DNA of 64,000 nt. Origin: Methanomassiliicoccus sp. Lineage in GTDB: Archaea; Thermoplasmatota; Thermoplasmata; Methanomassiliicoccales; Methanomassiliicoccaceae. Position 1 is the stretch's first letter, and each line of letters starts with the position of its first letter. Shown here one piece after another: positions 1 to 8,505 of the stretch. The translations under genes were made by a program, and so were the position numbers. The stretch is taken from positions 1 to 64,000 of the forward strand of contig JADFDJ010000003.1 in the NCBI GenBank assembly GCA_018262895.1. Reading direction: 5' to 3'. The notes beneath the pieces are model-generated. The model saw only the letters and a list, made by a program, of their open reading frames with translations. It was not told where the DNA came from and did not search any database.

Positions 1-1
1 G

Positions 2-1006
2 TTATTTACGTACTGGTCGGATTATGTGCACCAATCTGTAAGCTATTATCGTGAGATGTTTCCCGAAGCGAAAATTATCGTAGGGGGAATTTACGCCACT
101 TTGCTTCCAGATGTTGTTGAGAAAGCGACCGGTGCTGAAGTATTCCATGGAACGTGCGAAAGAGCAGAAGAGTGGTGCAGGAACAAAGGGATCGATTATT
201 CATTTCTACCATCGGAGGTGGATTTCGAGATCATTCATGGAATGAGGGGGTGTTTTAGGAAGTGCGGCTTCTGCGGTACATGGAAGCTAGAGCCGAATGA
301 GCAATATTTTGACAATTTTAAATTTAATAAGAATCACGTAGTGTTCTATGATAACAACTTTCTCAAGCATCCAAATGTAGCGAAGATCTTGAAGGATTTT
401 GAACAGTTGCGAGTTAACGGTAGGGTAGTCACCTTTGAGTCACAAAGTGGCTTCGACGGAAGGATACTGAATAAAGAACTTGCGACCCTCATAAAAAAAG
501 CCAGATTCATTAACCCAAGGATTGCTTGGGATCACTCCATTGAGGACTTTGCTAAAATAAAGAAGCAGGTCGGATTTCTCCAAGATGCAGGATATCACGC
601 TAAAGAGATAAGTGTCTTCATGATTTTCAACTGGGAGCTTGATTACGACCAAATGGAGAAAAAGCGGGAAAAATGCTGGGAATTGGGAGTACAAATAACG
701 GATTGCCGATATCGTCCATTGACTCAGTTATTCGATAGATTCAATGCTCGGATTACCCAAACGACTGATGACTACTTTATTGCGGAAAATTGGACCGATG
801 CAGAAGTAAAACAATTTAGAAAGAATGTTCGGAAGCATAACATATGCATCAGGCACGGTTTCCCATTCCATTCTCCAACCCTGGAGCATATGAGGGTCAG
901 TAAGGCTGAGTATCAACAATTGATGAAGAGTAAAACAAAGTCAGCCATCAGGAAGAAATTGCCCGATGCTTGGTTTCCTGATGAGTGTACAATTATCAAC
1001 AAGTGA
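2..1006 (+). CDS. Radical SAM protein with B12-binding-type N-terminus (5' truncated by window edge)
   Basis: The frame is open to the left edge, with codons before the first possible GTG start at 26, so the true N-terminus lies outside. The visible start holds the end of a Rossmann-like cobalamin-binding fold (IIVGGIYATLLPD). A radical SAM cluster motif CFRKCGFC (Cx3Cx2C) follows at about residues 75-82 of the visible part, so a 4Fe-4S/SAM radical enzyme is expected. The substrate cannot be told. The gene is AT-rich compared with the genes after 2.1 kb and sits in the putative island ending near 2085. The family call is sure; the function is not. Confidence 0.8.
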   Translation, partial: LFTYWSDYVHQSVSYYREMFPEAKIIVGGIYATLLPDVVEKATGAEVFHGTCERAEEWCRNKGIDYSFLPSEVDFEIIHGMRGCFRKCGFCGTWKLEPNEQYFDNFKFNKNHVVFYDNNFLKHPNVAKILKDFEQLRVNGRVVTFESQSGFDGRILNKELATLIKKARFINPRIAWDHSIEDFAKIKKQVGFLQDAGYHAKEISVFMIFNWELDYDQMEKKREKCWELGVQITDCRYRPLTQLFDRFNARITQTTDDYFIAENWTDAEVKQFRKNVRKHNICIRHGFPFHSPTLEHMRVSKAEYQQLMKSKTKSAIRKKLPDAWFPDECTIINK

Positions 1007-1080
1007 TCGTTCTGATGAAGCGAAGTATTCATTCCGTATGATTGAATTATCTTCAATCACCGACCTATTGGATAAGAGGA

Positions 1081-1740
1081 TTACCCGATAACGGTGATTG
1101 GGATATTGCCCTTTAACTTGACATCGCTACCACTCCTAACGAACGCCGCCCTTTGAAATAATCCTGATGATTCAGTGATGAAAACAACGGCTGATAACCC
1201 CGACTCGATAAATATCGAAGCCTTAATAGCTCCCTCAAGCTCATCATAAAAGCCAAAAACTCTCGCAATCCTGGGATCGACTTCTACGAAAAGGATAGAT
1301 GTACCCTTTTTCTTATCGTATCCATAGTTCTTGTGCATATAGTCAAAGTTTTTCACGGTAGCGTGTTCGATGACCTCATTTATTTTGGTGACTCGTCTGG
1401 TCCCATTGTGCCATTTCTCACTATCCTCCTCATCGACTATCTCTCCCTGGTTTGTGGGGAAAACAATGGATGTTGATTCGATGATGACCTTGCGATCAAG
1501 TGAGATGAAATCTGGGGTCTTTATGTTCTTGACCTCATTAACCTTCTCAATGGGATAGTCAACTCGGAACTTTATGCTCTCTTCGAAGCGTCCCGTTAGA
1601 ATGGGCACCACCTTGCCCCGTTCGTATTCTTTGACCTCTTCGAAATGGCCTTCTCCATAGTATTTCTCCACGAGCCCATCTATTGGAGTCCACTCTTCTT
1701 CTTCCATCGGTTCGTCGTCTTTCTTCTCTTCACTAGCCAC
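1081..1740 (-). CDS. Conserved-looking hypothetical protein, 219 aa
   Basis: I do not recognise this protein. It has a very acidic N-terminus (about 20 residues rich in E, D and K), then a globular alpha/beta region. The stretch TPDFISLDRKVIIESTS (about residues 75-91) loosely recalls the beta-hairpin of PD-(D/E)xK nucleases, but the final ExK lysine is a Thr, so nuclease identity is only a guess. There is no signal peptide or membrane segment. It converges on the radical SAM gene with a 75-bp gap. AT-rich codon use matches that neighbour and differs from the genes to the right. Confidence 0.6.
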   Translation of the reverse strand: MASEEKKDDEPMEEEEWTPIDGLVEKYYGEGHFEEVKEYERGKVVPILTGRFEESIKFRVDYPIEKVNEVKNIKTPDFISLDRKVIIESTSIVFPTNQGEIVDEEDSEKWHNGTRRVTKINEVIEHATVKNFDYMHKNYGYDKKKGTSILFVEVDPRIARVFGFYDELEGAIKASIFIESGLSAVVFITESSGLFQRAAFVRSGSDVKLKGNIPITVIG

Positions 1741-1977
1741 GTCGCTCAGAACAGGTTCGGAATATTAATTGACTGTGTTTTGTGAACAAGGGAGTAAATG
1801 GGGTCCTTCCTCTCGAATACTTGCATATAGCGCCACCATATGCACGGAGGTATGGCGATGTCGTGTTATGGTCGGTGTGCTCTAAGATGTGATTCCGCCA
1901 TTATAAGTTCGCCAATAAGAAATTTTATAATGGATCCCCCCGCCATAGGCGCATCTGCTAAGGGCCAGGCATAGGGA

Positions 1978-2015
1978 GGAGACCATTTAATACGGGGGAT
2001 AGCATAATGGTCTCC
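1978..2015. repeat. 10-bp perfect inverted repeat beside the tRNA fragment
   Basis: GGAGACCATT at 1978-1987 is the exact reverse complement of AATGGTCTCC at 2006-2015, with an 18-nt spacer. It lies 11 bp before the tRNA-like sequence. It could be a recombinase or excisionase arm site of the inserted element, or a hairpin. Only the symmetry is observed. Confidence 0.5.
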
Positions 2016-2026
2016 GACCGGCCTGG

Positions 2027-2085
2027 AAGCCTGGAAAGCTTGTGTCCGCAAGGACTCGGGAGTTCAAATCTCCCCCTCGGCGCCA
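2027..2085 (+). pseudogene. 3' part of tRNA-Ser(GGA), probable integration-site remnant
   Basis: The right part reads as the 3' portion of a class II tRNA. An anticodon loop CTGGAAA (anticodon GGA, Ser) sits between AAGC and GCTT. A long variable arm carries a GTCC-GCAA-GGAC hairpin. The T-arm is GGGAG-TTCAAAT-CTCCC, followed by acceptor strand CCTCGGC, discriminator G and an encoded CCA (2083-2085). The matching 5' acceptor GCCGAGG is absent upstream: the best-placed heptamer, at 1991-1997, fails its first two pairs, and no normal D-arm forms. A 3' tRNA fragment on the + strand at the right edge of AT-rich DNA is what integrase insertion into tRNA-Ser would leave. Confidence 0.6.
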
Positions 2086-2170
2086 TCACTCAACTTTTCT
2101 GTATGATCACCTTGCCATCAACTATCAAATATTCCGAATGCGGTGTGCTCGGTGTAACGAAGGTGACCGT

Positions 2171-2665
2171 GTGAAGGTGAACGTTGACCTGCGACTGAAG
2201 GATATCCCTGGGCAGCTGGTGGCAGCCCTGGAGCCGATCTCCAAGTATGACGGGAACATCAGAGGTGTGGTGCACCACCATGACGACCGGGTCGGCGGTA
2301 GGATCACCGTCAACGTCATCTTCGAGGTGCGCTCCGAGCAGTCCTTGGACAAGATCCTGAGCACATGGAAGGAGGGGGAGGTGGACATCGCCAAGATCGA
2401 CGCCTTCTTCGAGACCTACCCCATCCAGTACCTCCTCGTGGGCAGCATCACCTCCAAGGAGCTGGAGAGCATCACCAAGGGACTGGAAGCGATGGAGAAC
2501 GTGGCCTCCATAGAGATACGCTATACGGGAACGGCGAACTCCTCCTCCCGCGCCGCCCTGGTCACCGGGAAGGCGTCCAAGAAGGAGACCCTGACCACGC
2601 TGGAGTCCTTCTTCAAGCAGCGTGCGGACAAGCACAACTACATGCTCATCAGGGGGCTGGACTAG
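2171..2665 (+). CDS. ACT-domain amino-acid-binding regulatory protein
   Basis: This small protein of about 164 aa has an ACT-like N-terminus (VNVDLRLKDIPGQLVAALEP), a fold that binds amino acids and regulates biosynthetic enzymes. I chose GTG 2171 because GGTGA lies just upstream and the ACT fold begins at once. Longer starts would run into the tRNA remnant. The second half is probably a second ACT-like unit. The TAG stop abuts the ATG of homoserine dehydrogenase (TAGATG), so the two are co-translated. It probably senses threonine or a related amino acid for that enzyme, which lacks its own ACT domain. Confidence 0.85.
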   Translation: MKVNVDLRLKDIPGQLVAALEPISKYDGNIRGVVHHHDDRVGGRITVNVIFEVRSEQSLDKILSTWKEGEVDIAKIDAFFETYPIQYLLVGSITSKELESITKGLEAMENVASIEIRYTGTANSSSRAALVTGKASKKETLTTLESFFKQRADKHNYMLIRGLD

Positions 2666-3679
2666 ATGAAGGTGGTCATCGCCGGCTTCGGGACCGTGGG
2701 GCAGGGAGTGGCCGAGGTCATCGGGATGCGCCGGGAGCTGTTCCAGAAGGGCTTCCGGCAGAAGGTCACTATCGTAGGGGCGTTCGATTCCTCCTCCCTG
2801 GTCAAGAACCCTCGGGGTCTGGACCCGGAGGTGCTGGTCGCCCGCAAGGCGGGGACGGGGAGGGTCGGCAAGCGCCCCCTGGACGGAGGTGCTGAGGAGT
2901 TCATCGAGGAGTACGACTTCGACACTCTCATAGAAACCACGCCCACCAACATCGTGGACGCGGAGCCAGGTCTCACCTACATCAGGACGGCGCTCAACGC
3001 CGGTAAGAACGTGGTCACGTCCAACAAGGGGCCCCTGGCGCTCAAGTTCCGGGAGCTGACCAGCACCGCGGCCAAGAACAAGGTCCAGCTGCGTTACGAG
3101 GCCTCCGTGGGAGGGGCCATGCCCGTGATCAACCTCTCCCGGGAGCTGCTGAGGGGGGAGCAGATATACTCGCTTCGGGGCATCCTCAACGGGACGTGCA
3201 ACTTCATCCTCAACCGAATGAAAGATGAGGGGCTGCCCTTCGAGCAGGCTCTTAGGGAGGCGCAGGAGATGGGCATCGCCGAGCGTGACCCCACCTACGA
3301 CATCGACGGCGTGGACTCAGCTTGCAAGCTCGCCATACTGGCCAACGCCATCTTCGGAAGGGACGTCACCTACAACGACGTCATGCGCACAGGCATCAGG
3401 AGCATCACCGAGGACGCCATCTCATTGGCGTCAGAGCAGCACATGGTGGTACGTCTCATCGGTGAGATAAATGACAAGCGGGTGGAGGTATCGCCCCGCA
3501 TGGTGCCCGTCGGGCATCCTCTGGCCATCGGGGGAACGCTCAACATCGTGCAGCTGATCACCGACCTTGCAGGGGACATCACCGTGGCCGGCCGGGGCGC
3601 AGGACGCAAGGAAACGGCCAGCGCAGTACTGAGCGACCTTCTGGCGCTGATGAACGAGGGACGCGGCAAGCGGCGATGA
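2666..3679 (+). CDS. hom: Homoserine dehydrogenase
   Basis: Reduces aspartate semialdehyde to homoserine with NAD(P)H, on the route to threonine and methionine. The N-terminal nucleotide-binding loop is VIAGFGTVGQGVAEV (residues 3-17), and the family hallmark GILNGTCNFILNRM lies near residue 172. At 337 aa it has only the dehydrogenase core, without a C-terminal ACT extension, so regulation is probably supplied by the adjoining ACT protein. It is followed by an 80-bp gap with a TATA-like element before citramalate synthase. Together the genes cover the threonine and isoleucine precursors. Confidence 0.95.
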   Translation: MKVVIAGFGTVGQGVAEVIGMRRELFQKGFRQKVTIVGAFDSSSLVKNPRGLDPEVLVARKAGTGRVGKRPLDGGAEEFIEEYDFDTLIETTPTNIVDAEPGLTYIRTALNAGKNVVTSNKGPLALKFRELTSTAAKNKVQLRYEASVGGAMPVINLSRELLRGEQIYSLRGILNGTCNFILNRMKDEGLPFEQALREAQEMGIAERDPTYDIDGVDSACKLAILANAIFGRDVTYNDVMRTGIRSITEDAISLASEQHMVVRLIGEINDKRVEVSPRMVPVGHPLAIGGTLNIVQLITDLAGDITVAGRGAGRKETASAVLSDLLALMNEGRGKRR

Positions 3680-3690
3680 TTACGGGATAG

Positions 3691-3700
3691 AGTTTAATAA
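3691..3700 (+). promoter_or_regulatory. TATA-like element for the citramalate synthase gene
   Basis: AGTTTAATAA follows the end of hom by 12 bp and would start transcription near 3720. The predicted leader then contains a possible 19-codon ORF (ATG 3722, stop TAA 3779-3781) that overlaps the start of the synthase gene in another frame. Whether it is translated is unknown. Confidence 0.4.
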
Positions 3701-3761
3701 CGCCTCCCGCTATAGCGATAAATGTCTTGGAGAAGATGTCCTATGAGAGACATGGCGCGGG

Positions 3762-5342
3762 ATGTATTTATTAGCCAGTAAAGTGGCCCTCTACGATACC
3801 ACGCTGAGGGACGGGACCCAATCCGAGGGTGTGTCTTTTTCGACCGAGGACAAGCTGGACATAGCTAAGAGGCTGGACCAGTTCGGGGTGGACTACATCG
3901 AGGGGGGCTGGCCGGGGTCCAACCCCAAGGATGTGGCCTTCTTCGAGGCCGCCTCACGCTTGAGGTTCGAGAGAGCGAAGCTTGTGGCCTTCGGCAGCAC
4001 CCGCAAGGCGGGGATATCGGCCGAGGACGACCCCAACCTCCGCTCGCTGGTGGGCTCAAAGGCCCCCGCGGTAGCAATATTCGGGAAGAGCTGGGACCGC
4101 CATGTCAGGAACGCCCTGAAGATACCTCTGCCGGAGAACCTGGAGCTGATCGCGGACAGCGTATCGTTCCTCAAGAGGAGCGGGGTGGAGGTTGTGTACG
4201 ACGCCGAGCACTTCTTTGACGGCTATAAGGCAGTACCCGACTACGCGCTGAGCACCTTGGAGGCGGCGGCCCAGGCGGGTGCCGACTGGCTGGTGCTGTG
4301 CGACACCAACGGCGGGACGCTGCCCGGAGACGTCAGGGCGGCAGTGGACGTGGTGGCCAAGCGTTTCGACCTGCCGCTGGGGATCCACGCGCACAACGAT
4401 GCCGACCTCGCGGTCGCCAACTCCCTGGCGGCGGTGGAGGGGGGCGCCACCATGGTGCAGGGGACCATCAACGGCATTGGGGAAAGGTGCGGCAATGCCA
4501 ACCTCTGCTCCATAATGCCCACGCTGGCACTGAAGATGGGGCGTGAGATATCTGTTCCAGACCTCACAGCCCTTACCTCGCTCTCCAACTTCATCAGCGA
4601 GACCGCCAACGTGGTCATAGACCCCAAGCTTCCCTATGTCGGGCGGAGCGCCTTCGCCCATAAGGCGGGAGTGCACGTGAACGCGCTGATGAAGGATGAG
4701 AAGACGTACGAGCACATCGACCCCCGCCTGGTGGGCAACCAGCGGCGCGTGCTTATGTCCGAGCTATCGGGAACGGCGTCGATAATGGCCAAGATGAGGG
4801 AGTTCGGGATCGACACCGAGAAGGAGTCCGGACGCAGGGTCCTGGAGCACCTCAAGCACATGGAGTCGGAGGGGTACCAGTTCGAGGGCGCGGACGCATC
4901 CTTCGAGCTACTGGTACGCCGCCTGAACGACGGCATCAGGCCGCCATTCCGCCTCGAGGGCTTCCGTATCTTCGTTGACGTGACCGGGAATAACGTGTCC
5001 TCGGAGGCGAGCATCAAGGTCGTCGACTCCACCGGGATGATGGAGCACACCGCAGCCAACGGCAACGGTCCCGTCAACGCCCTGGACCGTGCCGTCCGCA
5101 AGGCCCTGGAGCGGTTCTACCCGGAGCTTAGAGAGGTACGCCTGGCCGACTACAAGGTCCGGGTCATCGACAGCAAGGACGCCACCGGGGCCAAGGTCCG
5201 AGTGCTGATCCGCTCCACCGACGGGGAGGCCTCGTGGACCACCGTGGGCGTGTCCACCAACGTCATAGAGGCCTCGCTCATCGCGCTACTGGACAGCATG
5301 GAGTACAAGCTCATGAAGGGCCCCCGGCCCTCTTCCAGATGA
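3762..5342 (+). CDS. cimA: (R)-citramalate synthase, TIGR00977-like
   Basis: Condenses pyruvate with acetyl-CoA to citramalate, the first step of the pyruvate route to isoleucine. The HMGL-like barrel begins YDTTLRDGTQSEGVSFS (residues 9-25). The metal-binding HAHND lies near residue 212 and GERCGNANL near 243. The C-terminal part (about 390-526) is the LeuA allosteric dimer domain, which normally binds the end product. The start GDGTQSEGVSFS plus EGGWPGSNPKD favours the citramalate family over isopropylmalate or homocitrate synthases. 526 aa is typical for the family. Substrate choice is inferred from family resemblance. Confidence 0.9.
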   Translation: MYLLASKVALYDTTLRDGTQSEGVSFSTEDKLDIAKRLDQFGVDYIEGGWPGSNPKDVAFFEAASRLRFERAKLVAFGSTRKAGISAEDDPNLRSLVGSKAPAVAIFGKSWDRHVRNALKIPLPENLELIADSVSFLKRSGVEVVYDAEHFFDGYKAVPDYALSTLEAAAQAGADWLVLCDTNGGTLPGDVRAAVDVVAKRFDLPLGIHAHNDADLAVANSLAAVEGGATMVQGTINGIGERCGNANLCSIMPTLALKMGREISVPDLTALTSLSNFISETANVVIDPKLPYVGRSAFAHKAGVHVNALMKDEKTYEHIDPRLVGNQRRVLMSELSGTASIMAKMREFGIDTEKESGRRVLEHLKHMESEGYQFEGADASFELLVRRLNDGIRPPFRLEGFRIFVDVTGNNVSSEASIKVVDSTGMMEHTAANGNGPVNALDRAVRKALERFYPELREVRLADYKVRVIDSKDATGAKVRVLIRSTDGEASWTTVGVSTNVIEASLIALLDSMEYKLMKGPRPSSR

Positions 5343-5400
5343 CCTCCACGGCGGAGCCAGGAGCCAACCTTTTTACTTCACTTCAGCTCTCTATCGGGCG

Positions 5401-6348
5401 ATGCGATACCACCTAGAGCTCATTGGGCCGGACGAGCGCAACCAGCTGTTCGAACGATATGAGGCCCGCTACCTATACTCATCCAAGTGCGAACTGCACG
5501 GGACGTGCATCCGACTGTTGACGGACCAGGAGCGCACCGACCAGACGTGGGACAACAACTTCTACGGCATGGCGGAGAGCGTGCGCTCCCACGGGCGCCT
5601 CATCGTCCTGAACGATCCCCAGCAGCAGACCGGTGTGAAGTACGATCCGCTGACCCGCACCGCCTTCATGTTCAACATCGACTACTACGGTTGGGTTAAG
5701 AGCGTAGCCCTGGCCCTGGCGGGGGACATCCTGGAGGACCAACACAACATACACTCCGTCCACGGGGCTGCGCTGGACATCGGGGGACGGGGCGTATCCC
5801 TCATCGCTCCCTCGAAGTCGGGCAAGACCACGCACTCCTGGGGGCTGCTCCGCATGAAGGATGCCCGCCTGGTGACCGATGACTGGTACTTCGTCAGGAT
5901 GTCAAGCAAGAGGCCGTTGGCGTACGGATCGGAGAAGAACTTCTACGTGGAGGGGGACATCTCCACCATCTGGCCGGAGTACCAGGGGTTGGTGGACAAG
6001 GCCTCCTTCGACAGCCGGGGCCGGGCCATAGTGAACGTTCGGTGGACGGTGGGCCAGGGCGGAGTGTCCCCGCTGACCACGATGTACAAGGTGATACTGC
6101 TGAAGCGTGATACCGATGATCCTGTCACCAGCAGGGAGATGGGGCCGGAGGAGGCGATGGAGTACCTCGAGGCCCATGACTTCTGCAACCCCCATCAGCT
6201 GGTGAGGGATGAAAGAAAAATATCTCTGCGCCGGAGGTTCTTCCGCGATTACCTCGAGCATTGCGAGGTGCACTTGGTCAACACCGTAAGACCCCCGGAA
6301 GAGACCCAGGCGATCATAAGGGGGATAGTGTCGCGCTGCGAACAATAG
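5401..6348 (+). CDS. HPr-kinase-like P-loop protein
   Basis: A 315-aa soluble protein. The nucleotide-binding loop SLIAPSKSGKTTHSWGLL lies near residue 140, in the position and style of HPr Ser kinase/PEP carboxykinase-like folds, followed by VTDDWYFV (Walker-B-like acidic pair). No PTS component is visible, so HPr is an unlikely substrate. Archaeal relatives are usually of unknown function. It follows cimA by 58 bp on the same strand and could be transcribed with it. The ATPase/kinase call is fair; the substrate is unknown. Confidence 0.7.
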   Translation: MRYHLELIGPDERNQLFERYEARYLYSSKCELHGTCIRLLTDQERTDQTWDNNFYGMAESVRSHGRLIVLNDPQQQTGVKYDPLTRTAFMFNIDYYGWVKSVALALAGDILEDQHNIHSVHGAALDIGGRGVSLIAPSKSGKTTHSWGLLRMKDARLVTDDWYFVRMSSKRPLAYGSEKNFYVEGDISTIWPEYQGLVDKASFDSRGRAIVNVRWTVGQGGVSPLTTMYKVILLKRDTDDPVTSREMGPEEAMEYLEAHDFCNPHQLVRDERKISLRRRFFRDYLEHCEVHLVNTVRPPEETQAIIRGIVSRCEQ

Positions 6349-6549
6349 GGCGATGATGCGTCTGGCTGAGGGAGCCAGATACTCAGAAAAAAGGGTTGTG
6401 TGAGGAGCCCCCGAAGATTAAAGAAATGGTGGGGAAGTTGGAGAAGGTCCACGGGGACTCCCCATAACCAATATATTACAGGGGTTAATAAAATGTATCG
6501 TTGATTTGCATACTAAAACCGTATGCCGTTCTATAGAACGAGGTTGCGC

Positions 6550-6834
6550 TCATATGTCTAGCCCGAAGGCATCGGCGAACTCCTCCATCTTGCGGAACTC
6601 CATCAGGAACTTCGTCCCCTTCTCGGTGATGGAGTATGTCGATCGGTCGCCGTCCTGCTCCTTCAGTATCAGCCCTGTCTCCTCCAGCTGGACAAGGTAC
6701 TTGGTCAGGCGGTCGTGGGATAGGTTGGCCTTGTAAAGTATGTGCGTCACCTTGGCCGGACCGTCCGCCTGCACCGCGCGCAGGATGTCCGCGAAGATGC
6801 GTCCCTTGGAGCGGTATTTCTGGGGCTCCTTCAT
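6550..6834 (-). CDS. Winged-helix transcriptional regulator, ArnR1-like
   Basis: A 94-aa protein that is one winged helix: a recognition helix around KANLSHDRLTKYLVQLEETG and a wing at DRSTYSITEKG. It resembles the small archaeal HTH_45/ArnR1-like regulators. It overlaps the end of the upstream membrane-protein gene by 4 bp (ATGA-type coupling), so the two are translated together. The pair looks like a split membrane sensor and DNA-binding output. Targets are unknown. Confidence 0.8.
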   Translation of the reverse strand: MKEPQKYRSKGRIFADILRAVQADGPAKVTHILYKANLSHDRLTKYLVQLEETGLILKEQDGDRSTYSITEKGTKFLMEFRKMEEFADAFGLDI

Positions 6835-7592
6835 CCCCCCCTCCTGAGGCCGTACAGGACCACGAACAAAGAGAGGAAGCCTGTTAGCTCGAGCACCCTG
6901 CCTACCACGTACACGATGTCCTCATGGGAGCTGAACATGATCAGAAGGTGGCTCACCAGCATGAACAGGAAGCTCAACGTGACCATGATGGCGTAGCGGC
7001 TCCTCCTCACCATCAGGTGGGCAAGCTGAGAGATGACAATTATCAGGAGCAGTATGACCAGGATCAGCTCGGCCACGGGCCCGGCGGTCAGCAGGGTGCT
7101 CCCGGCGGCACCTCCGCCTCCACCTCCGCCGCCTGCACCGCCACCTGATCCGTTGCCGCCTGCCCCTACCAACAACAGCATTGACAAAGGCATGGAGGAT
7201 TCCCGCAGCCGGAGGGTATACGCGAACACCAGCAGGGAGTAGGCGAACATGCTCAGTGCATAGTAGGCCCAGAACCCCATGTCGGCGACCGAGAGGGGGT
7301 CCGAGGGAGAGGTGAACGATACGCCGAAGAGGTAGGCATAGGTCAGGGTGATGCAGTTTATGAACAGGCCTATGGACAGCAGCAGGAACGCCAGGAACAA
7401 GGCGTACAGCGTTCTTTCTCTGACCCATTGATGCCCCTTCAGGGCATACATGGCCACGGCCAGGGCTACAAAGGCGGTTATGAGCTGGAATAATGCATCA
7501 TACGGCAGGAACCATCTAGGCGGGAACATGAATGCACCGGCACAAAGGCCTGAGCACGGAATGTATATTGGCAATATGAAGGATTCCTTCAT
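6831..7592 (-). CDS. Multi-pass membrane protein with glycine-rich loop, coupled to the regulator
   Basis: A 253-aa protein with about six or seven hydrophobic spans. Midway (about residues 143-167) is a low-complexity loop made almost only of Gly, Ala and Ser, followed by more helices and a short basic tail. No enzyme motif is visible. The reading frame overlaps the winged-helix gene downstream, which argues for a joint role, possibly sensing at the membrane. The low-complexity DNA of the loop may be prone to length change. Function unknown. Confidence 0.65.
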   Translation of the reverse strand: MKESFILPIYIPCSGLCAGAFMFPPRWFLPYDALFQLITAFVALAVAMYALKGHQWVRERTLYALFLAFLLLSIGLFINCITLTYAYLFGVSFTSPSDPLSVADMGFWAYYALSMFAYSLLVFAYTLRLRESSMPLSMLLLVGAGGNGSGGGAGGGGGGGGAAGSTLLTAGPVAELILVILLLIIVISQLAHLMVRRSRYAIMVTLSFLFMLVSHLLIMFSSHEDIVYVVGRVLELTGFLSLFVVLYGLRRGG

Positions 7593-7784
7593 TAGTTTTT
7601 ATAACAAGGGATGAAAATATTTTGCACGGTCGCCGAACGGCCATCCTCCCATAAGGCCTTAGGGAACGGATGCCCTTCTAGCTCGATACCTTATTGTTAT
7701 CTCCGTAAGTGCATGAATCGTCTAGATGACTATTTCCTAATTTGAATATAATTTAAAGTAGATTCATTTATCAGAGGTCAGTCA

Positions 7785-8327
7785 ATGAGAACAAGCATCA
7801 AGATGTTAGCATTGGGCGCTGTTGCTGCCCTGATCATATCGGGAGTGGCCCTGACCACTCTGAAGGAGAACGACCTGTCCGCCGTGGGCGCGGACGCCCC
7901 CACGGTCTCCGTGGTGAGCCTTGGCTCCGATGCCGGCGAGGCGGTCATGGTCACTACCGAAGCTAATGGAGAGAGCGTTCCGCTCAGCGGCGCGAAGGTG
8001 ATGATCTGCAAGATGAACGTTACCTGCGACGGCGAACAGACCACCATGAGGGTCATGGAGATGATCGCTCTCCAGACCGGCGAGGACGGCAAGGTCCAGT
8101 ACAACTTCTCCGAGGGATACAAGTACATGATCTGCGCGGAGAACCAGGAGCAGATGGGATTCGCCAACAAGAACATGAACCAGACCGAGGCGGGGCTCTG
8201 CTACCAGCACCAGTGGGAATGGAGCCACATGAACGGCCAGATGTTCACCGCGAACTGCCCCGGTGAGGCCCAAGAGGGGACCCAGACCGCGATTCAGGGC
8301 GGTGAGGGCGTAAAGGCGGGGCAGTAG
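7785..8327 (+). CDS. Secreted cysteine-containing protein, paralogue 1
   Basis: A 180-aa protein with an N-terminal signal or anchor helix (basic MRTSIK, then about 18 hydrophobic residues). A beta-rich segment like a carboxypeptidase-regulatory or Ig-type fold follows (PLSGAKVMICKMNVTC, GEDGKVQYNFSEGYKYMICA), and then a Gln/Gly-rich tail. Four cysteines in the mature part could form disulfides or bind metal. It shares the N-terminus and fold with the next gene at 8506, so the two are tandem paralogues. Acts at or outside the membrane; partner unknown. Confidence 0.7.
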   Translation: MRTSIKMLALGAVAALIISGVALTTLKENDLSAVGADAPTVSVVSLGSDAGEAVMVTTEANGESVPLSGAKVMICKMNVTCDGEQTTMRVMEMIALQTGEDGKVQYNFSEGYKYMICAENQEQMGFANKNMNQTEAGLCYQHQWEWSHMNGQMFTANCPGEAQEGTQTAIQGGEGVKAGQ

Positions 8328-8505
8328 GGAGGACGCGCGCCCTGCCCTTAAAACCACTTCCATTTCTAGGCGTCTCCCCCTTGTGGCGGTCGTGATGACC
8401 TCCCCAAGGGTAAGTGAAGAACATTATGTGAACGATTCATCCAGATGATTCTTTCCGACCTGGGATATAATGTTCGGACGCTCCTCTTTCCCGGAGGAAC
8501 ATGGT

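Noticed and set aside
1900-2085. Intact intron-containing tRNA-Ser
   Set aside because: No GCCGAGG-type 5' acceptor or D-arm upstream; only the 3' part folds.
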